The notes under the pieces: model-generated | The model's database searches: none | What the model was told of the DNA's origin: nothing | The model's input: the letters and a program-made list of their open reading frames with translations, nothing else | In this document: positions 18,643-27,465 of the stretch, in pieces | Position numbering within the stretch: position 1 is the first letter of the stretch | Layout of the letters: every line of letters begins with the position of its first letter | Source: QGON01 sp963691905 | GTDB lineage: Bacteria; Pseudomonadota; Gammaproteobacteria; Chromatiales; Chromatiaceae | Direction: 5' to 3' | Assembly (NCBI GenBank): GCA_963691905.1 | Contig: OY829893.1 | Coordinates: forward strand, 372,001 to 436,000 | DNA: 64,000 nt | Translations under genes and position numbers: made by a program

Positions 18643-20469
18643 TCAGGGTTTTGGCGGGCGATGAATGCCGTGTTTTTGCATGCGTTTTCGCAGGGTGCTG
18701 GGAGGGACACCCAAGGCCTTGGCGGCCCCGCCTTCCCCCTCGATCTTCCAGTGAGTCACTTCGAGCGCCCGGACGATGCAGCACGCTTCGGACTCGGCGA
18801 GGGTCCGGGGACAGGGGGAAACCCCGGGTACACCCAGCGTGTCCATCAGACGAAGACGGGGACCTTGGGTGTTGATCACCGCCCGTTCGATCACGTTCTG
18901 CAGCTCTCGGACGTTGCCGGGCCAGGGGTAACGTTGCAGGGCCTCCATCGCTCCGGTCGGCACGGTGTTAACGGACTTGCCCGATTTGTAGGCAAGCTTC
19001 TCGACGAAGGCGCCCACCAGTAGGGGGATGTCTTCCCGACGGTCCCTGAGTGGCGGCACGGTGATCGGGAACACCTGCAACCGGTAGTAGAGATCTTTCC
19101 GAAACCGGCCGCTGCGAACCTCTTCCTCCAGCTCTCGATTGGTCGCTGCGATGACCCGGACGTTCACCGGGATCGTCCGCGAGCTGCCCAGCCGCTCGAA
19201 CTCACCATCCTGGAGCACCCGTAGCAACTTGCTCTGGAGCTCCAGCGGCAGCTCGCCGATCTCATCCAGAAACAGGGTTCCGCCGTCGGCCACTTCGAAC
19301 CGCCCCACCCGTTTGGCTTCGGCCCCGGTAAAAGCGCCTTTTTCGTGGCCAAAGAGCTCACTTTCGATCAGGTTCGCCGGCAAGGCCGCGCAGTTCACTT
19401 TGACCAGGGGCCGGGCGTTACAGGGGCTCCACTGATGAATGGCCCGGGCGACAAGCTCCTTGCCTACCCCGGTCTCACCGAGCAACAGGACGGTCGTGTC
19501 GGAGGAGGCGACTTGCTCCGCCCGGAAGAGGACGGACTTGAGGGCGTCACTTTGGCCGATGATCCCGTCGGCGTTGTGCTCTCCCTTGACCTCTTCGCGC
19601 AGATAGACGTTTTCCGCCTGGAGTTGTTGCTGGAGCGTCTGGATATCTAAAAACGCATTCTGGAGTGACTCGTCGGCCTGCTTGCGGCTTAGTGCATTGG
19701 AAAATATCTCCCCGACCAGCCGCAATTGTTGGACCATCCCATCGGGCCAGGGGCGCTCTGTACGAAGGGAAGCAAAGGAGACGGCTCCGATGACGGAGCC
19801 GGCCACCGCCAGCGGGATTGCCACCGCCGACTTAGGGCCGTACTTTCGTAGATACTCCTGGTCACGCGTTGCTTCGGCGGGCAGATCGTCACTTTTCGAA
19901 AACAGGATCATTTCGCCGAGGAGCATCTTCTCGGCAGCCCAGGGCAATTGGTTAGACGCAACCCATGCCGGAGCTGGCTCGCACCCCGGGGCCGTCCATG
20001 TGTGGGTGGCGCGAAAGTGGGTTCTGCCTTCCGAGAACTCGAACAGGGCGCTTTGATCCACCTGCAAAGAGTCTGCGATGCATTTCAGCCCCTGCTCGAT
20101 CTGTAGGTCCACCTCACCGGGCGGCAGATTCAGGAACCGAGTCGAGAGCTGAGAGAGCAGGGTTTCGAACCGAAGCTGTTCTTCAACTGCCGCTTCGACG
20201 TACTCGAGTTCAGTGAGCTTCCGTCTCAGCCGCTCATTCGACGCCCTCAGCTCGGCCGTACACTCCATCCCCCTGAGTTCTAGCTCTTCGTTCTGCTGTC
20301 GCAGTTCCTCTTCGGCAGCATGCAATTTCTGGTGGGAGGTCAGCAAGGCCTTAAGGGTCTCGGTGGGTATCACTTCACCGTTCACCCGCCGCCCACTGGG
20401 ACCTTGTCGCAGGCTTTCTACCCACTTGTGAAGCACCTTGATGTTAAGGGTTGATGAATCCGTACCCAT
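18643..20469 (-). CDS. Sigma-54-dependent transcriptional activator with GAF sensor
   Basis: 608 residues from ATG 20469 (MGTDSSTLNIKVLHKWVESL). Order: an N-terminal coiled coil (about 40-110), a GAF domain (about 115-275: RFETLLSQLSTRFLNLPPGE, AVAIPLAVAGSVIGAVSFAS), an AAA+ sigma-54 interaction domain (about 300-530) and a Fis-type helix-turn-helix (AAKALGVPPSTLRKRMQKHGI). Walker A is GETGVGKE, Walker B GGTLFLDEIGELPL, and the sigma-54 contact loop ESELFGHEKGAFTGA is intact, so it should be active. The architecture resembles NorR/FhlA-type regulators, with the GAF domain sensing an unknown ligand. No obvious target operon lies beside it. Confidence 0.9.
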   Translation of the reverse strand: MGTDSSTLNIKVLHKWVESLRQGPSGRRVNGEVIPTETLKALLTSHQKLHAAEEELRQQNEELELRGMECTAELRASNERLRRKLTELEYVEAAVEEQLRFETLLSQLSTRFLNLPPGEVDLQIEQGLKCIADSLQVDQSALFEFSEGRTHFRATHTWTAPGCEPAPAWVASNQLPWAAEKMLLGEMILFSKSDDLPAEATRDQEYLRKYGPKSAVAIPLAVAGSVIGAVSFASLRTERPWPDGMVQQLRLVGEIFSNALSRKQADESLQNAFLDIQTLQQQLQAENVYLREEVKGEHNADGIIGQSDALKSVLFRAEQVASSDTTVLLLGETGVGKELVARAIHQWSPCNARPLVKVNCAALPANLIESELFGHEKGAFTGAEAKRVGRFEVADGGTLFLDEIGELPLELQSKLLRVLQDGEFERLGSSRTIPVNVRVIAATNRELEEEVRSGRFRKDLYYRLQVFPITVPPLRDRREDIPLLVGAFVEKLAYKSGKSVNTVPTGAMEALQRYPWPGNVRELQNVIERAVINTQGPRLRLMDTLGVPGVSPCPRTLAESEACCIVRALEVTHWKIEGEGGAAKALGVPPSTLRKRMQKHGIHRPPKP

Positions 20470-20837
20470 TGTTTTTCTCACAGTGCAAAAATTCTGATTA
20501 TCACGTCTCAACCCGACCCGATGTCGACATGCTATCCATAGCGACAAAGTAGGGGGAGATTTTCTGCACTCCCTTGCTTACGCCCTCGGAGGAGATCCTC
20601 TCAACATCGATAGCCTGTGACCCCACTTAATTCAGGCTGAGTAGTAACTTATCAAATAGATTAAAACGGCACAGACTAATCATTTTGTATTTATTGAGCC
20701 CTTTTTGTTTAATTTCAGCAGTATGCGCCTGCTTGAGATATAGGGTTAATACCGTAAATTATTTCACTTAGGGATGTATTTGAAATTAGTATAAAGAGAG
20801 TATTCGTAGATAGATCTAGAAGTTTTCACGGATAGAT
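20470..20837. other. Gene-free AT-rich gap
   Basis: About 370 bases upstream of the sigma-54 regulator, rising in A+T towards 20840. No convincing ORF, RNA or long repeat was seen. It presumably holds the regulator's promoter. Confidence 0.5.
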
Positions 20838-20913
20838 TTATTGGTAAGGCACGAGATTATTTATTTTTGTCGTCGCGGCTTGCTGAAACGGTCGACAAAC
20901 CGCGCTTACATGG

Positions 20914-21072
20914 TAAGGCGTACCGCAATCCATGCAGCGGTTAGCCTGTCTTGCCGCCTGATTTTCAGGCATGACATCGACATATTCACCCCAGTGGCGA
21001 ATATGAACCTTGGGAAGTTCTTTGGCCGCCGCCTCCCGCTGGAGGCGGCAGAAAACCATGGAGATCTTGCAT
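20914..21072 (-). pseudogene. Decayed 5' fragment of gltD
   Basis: Starts like gltD (ATG at 21072, then QDLHGF) but carries a one-base insertion near codon 9. After the shift, the frame reads KELPKVHIRHWGEYVDVMPE, then NQAARQANRCMDCGTPY, matching GltD residues 17-47. Similarity stops inside the first cysteine cluster, and foreign sequence follows. It cannot make a functional subunit. Confidence 0.9.
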
Positions 21073-21145
21073 GAATCTCTAACCAATGATGACCTAAGTA
21101 GAGTTTAGGTCATCTGGCCAGAGTCAGTTGGAAGGTCTGGTTTAT
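20914..21145. repeat. Right copy of the 232-bp gltD 5'/leader duplication
   Basis: Direct repeat of 15299-15530. It includes the leader palindrome (21088-21114) and ends in GGTCTGGTTTAT. It is followed at once by a copy of the AAACTGTGGT repeat at 21151. Confidence 0.9.
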
Positions 21146-21150
21146 CGAAA

Positions 21151-21170
21151 AAACTGTGGTGCGTCCTATT
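21151..21170. repeat. AAACTGTGGT repeat, copy 1
   Basis: AAACTGTGGTGCGTCCTATT. Related copies lie at 21954 and 22940. Confidence 0.6.
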
Positions 21171-21197
21171 TATACATTCAGCCCACGCTGAAGAGCA

Positions 21198-21743
21198 TCA
21201 TCCGTGTTTCTGTAAATAGCTGTGCAGAGCCGGGTAACGCTCTTGTAACCCTGGCGCCAGCAATGGATCCTGGTCAGCTGGCAATGCCCCGCTGGCATAG
21301 TCGAAATCATCCGAACCCAGCTGTTCAGCCAGCAACGGGAAGGCCTTCTCCTCTTCAAACGTCATGTGGCTACGCTGATGATCCAGGTAGTCCCGACCCA
21401 GCCTCTCCACTTCTTCAATCGAGAGACCATCCGGTTTACCCAACTTCTCAATGGCCAGCCTGAATTCCCGCGTCATGTTCATAATCGCTTGGTGATGAAC
21501 CAGCAGTTGTTCCAGCGCCTCGCGCCCATCGTCTGTTCGCGCCAGGTTAATCTGGTAGAGGTGATCTTCAATCGGGTGATGAATGGTGTCGGAGTAGTCT
21601 CGCATGTAGTTCGCCACCTCCGTGATCAAATCGATCGAGGTCATGCCTCCCTGTTTCAGACGATCCAGTTCGACTTCGAAAATATCCATCAATTTGAAAA
21701 AATGGACGTGGTCACGGTAGAGCTTCAGTAGGGTTTCATGCAT
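21198..21743 (-). CDS. Hemerythrin-domain protein
   Basis: 181 residues from ATG 21743 (MHETLLKLYRDHVHFFKLMD). Histidine/glutamate spacing fits a hemerythrin HHE di-iron four-helix bundle: H in RDHVHF, HHPIEDHLY, HHQAIM, then DHQRSHMTFEEEKAFPLL, with a variable acidic tail. Likely a cytoplasmic oxygen, NO or iron-binding protein. The frame is open for 23 more codons upstream, but the start at 21743 matches the family. It lies alone between two repeat copies. Confidence 0.85.
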   Translation of the reverse strand: MHETLLKLYRDHVHFFKLMDIFEVELDRLKQGGMTSIDLITEVANYMRDYSDTIHHPIEDHLYQINLARTDDGREALEQLLVHHQAIMNMTREFRLAIEKLGKPDGLSIEEVERLGRDYLDHQRSHMTFEEEKAFPLLAEQLGSDDFDYASGALPADQDPLLAPGLQERYPALHSYLQKHG

Positions 21744-21859
21744 GACTACACCTGGTCGCGGCTTCTGTTTAACCGCAGTTTGCCCAATCACGCCCCAAAG
21801 TTCCAGAGGCAAATTTACCTAGACTTTTTATGGTTATTGTCCAGCCGGTTTCTGTAATA

Positions 21860-21925
21860 GGGGTCAGACTACGATTTGCTAAAAATTGATCATAAGAAAT
21901 CCAAGAAATCGTAGTCTGTCCCTAA
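21860..21925. repeat. Inverted repeat GGGGTCAGACTACGATTT...AAATCGTAGTCTGTCCC
   Basis: Long hairpin with an AT-rich loop. It belongs to the same GGGGTC-start class as the repeats at 16484 and 53967. Confidence 0.7.
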
Positions 21926-21953
21926 ATTGTTCCAGAGTTACCAAGCAGCAATA

Positions 21954-21977
21954 AACTGTGGTACGTCTCCTATTGTT
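21954..21977. repeat. AAACTGTGGT repeat, copy 2
   Basis: AAACTGTGGTACGTCTCCTA followed by TTGT. It sits just upstream of the parDE-like module. Confidence 0.7.
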
Positions 21978-22007
21978 TTCGTATCCAAGCTATAGGTTAT
22001 GCTACTT

Positions 22008-22032
22008 GGTAGTATTTATTCTTACCACTACC
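22008..22032. promoter_or_regulatory. Possible ParD operator
   Basis: GGTAGT and ACTACC arms separated by 13 bases, 14 bases before the antitoxin ATG. ParD-type antitoxins bind such inverted repeats; the match is short. Confidence 0.3.
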
Positions 22033-22045
22033 CCAGAGGCAACCC

Positions 22046-22318
22046 ATGGCCACAGTCGAAAAACTCAGCATCGCCCTGACCCCAGAAATTGCCCAGGAAG
22101 TTCGTATGGCGGTCAAAAGTGGTGACTACGCTAGCAGTAGCGAAGTGATACGTGAGGCCTTGCGGGACTGGAAGCGAAAACGCGCCCTGCAGGATCAAGA
22201 GATCAATGAGCTGCGCGGCCTGTGGCGTGAAGGCGTAGAGAGTGGTAGCGGGCGGTACGGCTCTATGGATGAGATCAAGCAAGCAGCCCGTAAACGCTTA
22301 GCTGATAACGACCAGTAA
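22046..22318 (+). CDS. parD: ParD-like ribbon-helix-helix antitoxin
   Basis: 90 residues. MATVEKLSIALTPEIAQEVR forms the ribbon-helix-helix DNA-binding part, and SGDYASSSEVIREALRDWKR is the typical ParD dimerisation/toxin-contact start. A GAGG ribosome site lies 6 bases before the ATG. It is followed in the same frame, directly after the stop, by a ParE-like coding sequence. Confidence 0.88.
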   Translation: MATVEKLSIALTPEIAQEVRMAVKSGDYASSSEVIREALRDWKRKRALQDQEINELRGLWREGVESGSGRYGSMDEIKQAARKRLADNDQ

Positions 22319-22321
22319 GCT

Positions 22322-22612
22322 CTGACTAGGGCCGTTTTTCAGAAGACCGCCCAGGCTGAAGAATATCTAATCGATATCTGGCTCTACATCGCCCAGGACA
22401 ACCCTACTGCCGCCGACCACCTGCTCGACACCTTTGAGGAGAGAGGCTGGCTGCTTGCTGAGAATCCGAATCTGGGGCAAGCGCGACCGGACATCGCTGA
22501 GGACTTCCAACATCTGCCCGTGGGTCGCTATCTGCTACTCTACCGGAAAATCCCTGGAGGGATTGAGCTGGTGCGCGTGGTGCATGGTATGCGAATGTTG
22601 AGTTCACTATAA
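22322..22612 (+). CDS. parE: ParE-like toxin with apparent CTG start
   Basis: Frame from CTG 22322 to TAA 22612 (96 residues): LTRAVFQKTAQAEEYLIDIW, then LYIAQDNPTAADHLLDTFEE and QARPDIAEDFQHLPVGRYLL, ending ELVRVVHGMRMLSSL. This is a full-length ParE toxin. It follows the antitoxin stop by one codon in the same frame. No ATG, GTG or TTG occurs where the family starts, so a CTG start, coupled re-initiation or low-level stop readthrough must make it, unless the gene is silent. Confidence 0.75.
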   Translation: MTRAVFQKTAQAEEYLIDIWLYIAQDNPTAADHLLDTFEERGWLLAENPNLGQARPDIAEDFQHLPVGRYLLLYRKIPGGIELVRVVHGMRMLSSL

Positions 22613-23342
22613 GCAATCTCCGTCCAGAAACGACCTATTTTCATCAGGCCGATATTTTTTCGGCACGTTATTTTTCTGTTCCGGCATAGCAAATACCGAC
22701 GCTACGCACCGATCCGGCATGATAGAAAGAATAGTCATTTAATTCTTCACTCATTTCCAAGTTTATCTCAACACTTCATTTTACGCCTTCATGTTCGGTA
22801 ACAATATTTACGTCGGCAGCAATCGTCCAAACAGCGCCAGATTGAGGGCGACGATTGAAGACCAGACACAGGCTCTGAAATGCGCCAGCACCTTTCCAGG
22901 TGCAACGGCCCAGTCCGCAGGCGCGCTTCAAGAGCAAAAACTGTGGTACGTCCCCTATTGTTCCGTCTGCTGACTTCAGCTTAATCACCTCACCAGTCAC
23001 CCAGTGAGGCGCTATCAGTCTATATCGGGTTCGGTGTCTTGTGCCATCCCACATCCAGCCTACGCCTCACAGGATGTTCTTGTTCATCGGCTCGCAGTTT
23101 TGCGTCCGGCTTCATTCAGACCGCCCCTCGTGGGTTGGCTCTTGCCATTCGCTAGTAGTTGGCATCTAATAGAATTTAAATCTCTAAGGATGGTGACCTT
23201 CCTACAGAGGACTTTCACCTCATTAGTTCGTGCCCATGCTGGGCGTACACATCAAGCTACAGCCGCCCCCGAAAACTCCCCTTCGCACCGTTTTTAGGTC
23301 GGCTAAGCAAGGCGTTATGCACAAAAGGAACACTAGCTAAAC
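22613..23342. other. 730-base gap with repeat, no supported gene
   Basis: Holds AAACTGTGGT copy 3 (22940-22965) and otherwise no recognisable coding sequence; the one long minus-strand frame (22776-23054) matches nothing I know. The end, GGCGTTATGCACAAAAGGAA, leads into hsdR. Confidence 0.5.
22940..22965. repeat. AAACTGTGGT repeat, copy 3
   Basis: AACTGTGGTACGTCCCCTAT followed by TGTTCC. This is the fullest of the three copies. Confidence 0.7.
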
Positions 23343-25487
23343 ATGCCGCCAAACCAAACCCCTGAACAGATAGCACGAGACAACATTGACGACTTGCTCA
23401 AGGCGTCAGGCTGGAGCGTGCAGAATAAAAACAAAATTGATCTGAATAAGGGGCTTGGGCAAGCAATACGGGAATACCAAACTGATGTTGGCCCAGCAGA
23501 CTATGTACTGTTTGTTGATAAAAAAGCAGTTGGCGTTATTGAGGCAAAACGTAAAAACAAAGGCGAAAATATAACGACAGTTGAAGACCAGACAGAAGGT
23601 TACGCAAGCGCCAAACTTAAATGGGTTAATAATAACGAACCTTTACCGTTCCTCTATGAGAGTACCGGTGTCATCACAAGATTCACCGATGGCAGAGACC
23701 CTAAACCCCGTTCCAGAGAAGTGTTTACTTTTCATCGTCCAGAAACTCTTTCTGAGTGGCTAGAACAGGGCAGCAGTCTCAGAACACGTCTGAATCATAT
23801 TCCACAGCTTAATCCATCCATACTCCCAGCCAGGGAGCTTGGATTACGTGACTGTCAGGAAATAGTCATTACTAAACTGGAAGACTCCTTAAAACTGGAT
23901 AAACCCAGAGCATTAATACAAATGGCAACAGGTGCCGGTAAAACCTATACCGCTATCACCTCAATGTATCGAATTCTCAAACATGCCAAAGGCAAGTGCA
24001 TTCTGTTTCTGGTAGATACTAAAAACCTTGGTGAACAGGCAGAGCAGGAAATGCTCTCCTTTACACCCAGTGACGATAATCGAAAGTTTACCGAACTCTA
24101 TGCTGTACAACGGCAAAAGAGTTCAAATGTTCCAAAGGATACCCAGGTCTGTATCAGTACCATTCAACGCATGTATTCCATTCTTAAAGATGAAGAGCTG
24201 GATGACAGCCTGGAGCTCACCAGACCTAAAGAGCCTGTACCCGTAGTCTATAACCCCAAAGTGCCGAGAGAGTTTTTTGACTTTATCTTCATCGATGAAT
24301 GTCACCGTTCCATCTATAACTTGTGGCAACAGGTATTAGATTATTTTGATGCCTATCTGATCGGTTTGACGGCCACACCCGATAACAGAACCTATGGATT
24401 CTTTAAACAAAATGTAGTCAGTAACTATGATCATGAAAGAGCTGTAGCTGATGGTGTTAATGTAGGTAATGAGATTTACACTATTGATACTGAGATTACA
24501 AAGCAGGGTGCAGAGCTAAAAGCTAAACAGCTAATACAGCGACGAGAAAAGCAAACCCGTAAAAAAAGATGGGAAGAGCAGGATGAAGATGAAGTCTATT
24601 CATCCAAACAGCTGGATACAAATATTGTCAATCCAAGCCAGATTAGAACCATTATCAAGACCTTTAAAAATAGCCTTAACGAAATATTTCCAGGTCGTGA
24701 AGAAGTTCCAAAAACACTGATATTCGCAAAAACGGATAGCCATGCCGATGACATCATCCAGACAGTACGGGAAGAATTTGGAGAAGGTAACGCCTTCTGT
24801 AAAAAGGTGACCTATAAGGCAGCACAAGATAGAAATGATATAGACGGCAATCTGATACAGGAAGGGGAAGACCCAAAATCAATCCTTTCCCAGTTTCGAA
24901 ATGACTATAATCCAAGAATCGCAGTGACGGTGGACATGATTGCCACCGGCACCGATGTAAAACCACTTGAATGTCTGCTCTTTATGCGTGATGTAAAAAG
25001 TAAAAACTACTTTGAGCAAATGAAAGGCAGGGGAACCCGTACCCTGGATCAGGATGATCTTAAAAAGGTGACTCCTTCAGCTAATAGCGCCAAAACCCAC
25101 TATGTCATTGTCGATGCCATAGGTGTTACCAAGTCACTCAAGACAGCTAGCCAGCCACTCATCACCAAACCCACTGTACCCCTTAAAGATCTAGCCATGG
25201 GTGTGATGATGGGTGCCAGTGATAGCGATACGGTAAGTTCTCTTGCTGGTCGTTTGGCTCGATTGAACAAGCAACTGGATGCTGATGAACAGGCCAGAAT
25301 TAAAAAATCCGCAAAAGGTGTAGAGCTAACAAATATCGTTAATGGGTTATTCGATGCCATTGATGCTGACATGGTCGAGGCTAAAGCACTTGAGCTTGCA
25401 GAGCAGCCAGCAGGTACTGACCCTGGCGATGATAAACGTAAAGAGGCACAAGCTAAGTTAGTGAGTCAGGCTACCAATAGTTTTAAT
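23343..25487 (+). pseudogene. hsdR: Type I restriction subunit HsdR, 5' part, disrupted by IS
   Basis: 715 codons before the insertion point. The N-terminal nuclease domain shows the PD-(D/E)xK pattern (GPADYVLF, GVIEAKRK, residues about 55-75). Then come the SF2 helicase motifs: Walker A ATGAGKT (about 200), DECH box in FIFIDECHRS, LTATP, and motif VI in MKGRGTRT. The insertion falls in the C-terminal region after TNSFN. Joining this part to 26803-27465 keeps the frame and gives a protein of 935 residues. A truncated product ending GSSPNQVGRLA could still be made from the IS end, so DNA translocation/cleavage is probably lost. The A+T content is far higher than in the core genes. Confidence 0.92.
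25480..25487. repeat. Target-site duplication, left copy
   Basis: GTTTTAAT immediately before the IS end; an identical copy lies at 26795-26802. Confidence 0.95.
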
Positions 25488-26794
25488 GGCTCTTCCCCAA
25501 ATCAGGTGGGTAGGTTAGCGTAATTCCCTATGAGAGATAAAGATCTATACGCCCAGATTTTGGGTATCAAGAGTCCCTGGCAGGTTAGCAGAGTAGAGCT
25601 GGCCGTGTCAGAAGGAAAGGTAACGGTACACGTAGAGCAGGAGGAAGGAGCCAAGCTGTGTTGTCCAACCTGCGGACAGATCTCACCAGGATATGATTCA
25701 CGCAAACGCCGCTGGCGACACCTGGATACCTGTCAGTACAAGACCATTCTGGTGGCAGATGTGCCCAGAGTGAAGTGTGAAGAGCATGGCGTGGTCACAA
25801 TGTCAGTTCCCTGGGCCGAACCAGGCTCTGGCTTCACGGCAATGTTTGAGGCGCTGGTGATTGATTGGTTGAAAGAGGCATCCATCTCTGCCGTCTCCCG
25901 ATTGATGGGGCTGAGCTGGAATGCCATAGATGGGATCATGCAGCGAGCGGTTGAGCGGGGACTGGCTCGCAGAGAAGAGATCTACCCGACACATATTGGC
26001 GTTGATGAAACGGCTTTCAAGAAGCGTCATGATTACGTGACAGTCGTATCAGACCAGGAGGCAGGTACAGTGCTACACGTCGGTAGCGACCGTAAAAAGG
26101 CGACACTCAAGGCGTGGTATGACAGTCTGACAGAGGGGCAGCGAGAGGCGATAGAGAGTGTCTCCATGGATATGTGGCCAGCCTTTATCAATGCCACACT
26201 GGAAAGCCTGCCTGGGGCCGAGGAGAAGATTGCCTTTGATAAATTCCATGTTGCCAAATATCTCGGTGAAGCCGTAGACAAAGTTCGCCGCGAAGAACAC
26301 AAGGCGCTGATGGCAGAAGGCTACGAAGACCTTAAAGGAAGCAAATATGACTGGCTCTACAACCCTGAGAATATGACGTGCAAACAGAAGAGTCGTTTCA
26401 AGGCATTGCGCGATAGCACACTGAAAACAGCTCGTGCTTGGGCAATAAAAGAGTTGGCGATGTCACTCTGGCACTATGTCAGCAAGACGTGGGCGAAGAA
26501 AGGTTGGGAGCAGTGGTTATCTTGGGCGGTACGCAGTCGGCTTAATCCAATCAAGGAAGTGGCCAAAACCATCAAGGAGCACCTGTGGGGCATATTGAAT
26601 GCGATAATCCTGAAGGTAAGTAATGGTCCGGCAGAAGGTCTCAACAGCCGGATAAAGATGATCAAGGTTCGTAGTAGAGGTTTCCGCAACAAGGCGCGGT
26701 TTGCCAATGCAATCTACTTCCACCTTGGTGGATTAAAGCTTTACCCTGAAGGAGTGGTTAGGTGATCCTTACCCACTCGATCAGGGGAAGAGCC
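25488..26794 (+). mobile_element. ISL3-family insertion sequence, complete (1307 bp)
   Basis: Terminal inverted repeats start GGCTCTTCCCC at both ends (left GGCTCTTCCCCAAATCAGG, right end in reverse complement GGCTCTTCCCCTGATCGAG) and continue imperfectly for about 30 bases. An 8-bp direct duplication GTTTTAAT flanks it, the size expected for ISL3. One transposase gene fills the element. The perfect target duplication and open transposase frame point to a recent insertion. Confidence 0.96.
25530..26765 (+). CDS. ISL3-family transposase
   Basis: 411 residues. An N-terminal zinc-finger domain (LCCPTCGQISPGYD with CEEHG) is followed by a helix-turn-helix (ASISAVSRLMGLSWNAIDGI) and a DDE catalytic domain: Asp in HIGVDETAFKKRHDY, Asp in VSMDMWPAFINA, Glu in NGPAEGLNSRIK. 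It is full length with no frameshift, so probably active. Confidence 0.95.
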   Translation: MRDKDLYAQILGIKSPWQVSRVELAVSEGKVTVHVEQEEGAKLCCPTCGQISPGYDSRKRRWRHLDTCQYKTILVADVPRVKCEEHGVVTMSVPWAEPGSGFTAMFEALVIDWLKEASISAVSRLMGLSWNAIDGIMQRAVERGLARREEIYPTHIGVDETAFKKRHDYVTVVSDQEAGTVLHVGSDRKKATLKAWYDSLTEGQREAIESVSMDMWPAFINATLESLPGAEEKIAFDKFHVAKYLGEAVDKVRREEHKALMAEGYEDLKGSKYDWLYNPENMTCKQKSRFKALRDSTLKTARAWAIKELAMSLWHYVSKTWAKKGWEQWLSWAVRSRLNPIKEVAKTIKEHLWGILNAIILKVSNGPAEGLNSRIKMIKVRSRGFRNKARFANAIYFHLGGLKLYPEGVVR

Positions 26795-27465
26795 GTTTTA
26801 ATGGAGATCTGATAGACCTGATCGACTCAATCAGAAGAGATAAGGAACAGAAGATTGACCTCGACAATCTTGATGAAACCATCAATGTCGGATGGGGTAA
26901 AGATGCCGAAAAAAATGCTAATAAACTGGTAGAAGAGTTTGCTGACTACATCAAACAGAACAAGAATGAAATTGAAGCACTGGAGATCTTCTACGATCAG
27001 CCACATCGTAGAAGAGAAGTTACCTATGACATGATCAGAGAAGTGATGAATAAGCTTAAATCAGATAAACCCAAGCTTGCCCCTATTAGAGTTTGGAATG
27101 CTTACGGTCAACTGGATGACTACAAAGGTAAACAGCCCATAAATGAATTAACAGCACTGGTAGCCCTGATTCGTCGAATCTGTGGAATCGACAAAACACT
27201 GTCTACCTATGATGCTACGGTAAGGAAAAACTTCCAGAACTGGGTGATGAAACACCATGCAGGTGCAGGTGAAAAGTTTAACGAAAACCAGATGCAATGG
27301 TTACAGATGATACGTGACCACATCATCAGCTCATTTCACTTTGAGCGTGATGATCTTGAGATGGCTCCTTTTGATAGTCAGGGTGGATTAGGGAAAATGT
27401 ATCAGTTGTTTGGTGCTGATATGGATGGATTGATTGATGAGATGAATGAAGAGTTAGCAGCTTGA
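26795..27465 (+). pseudogene. hsdR: HsdR, 3' part after the IS
   Basis: Begins with the second copy of GTTTTAAT. From 26803 it reads GDLIDLIDSIRRDKEQKIDL, on through YDQPHRRREVTYDMIREVMN, the C-terminal helical domain of type I R subunits that binds HsdM. 221 codons including the stop. The stop overlaps the hsdS start by 4 bases (CTTGAAT). Confidence 0.92.

Noticed and set aside
22776..23054. Minus-strand frame of 92 residues upstream of hsdR
   Set aside because: It runs through repeat copy 3, has low-complexity composition and no recognised motif; treated as chance.
23290..23320. Integron attC-like end (GGCGTTATGC) before hsdR
   Set aside because: The core does not fit GTTRRRY and no paired site or attC fold was found.
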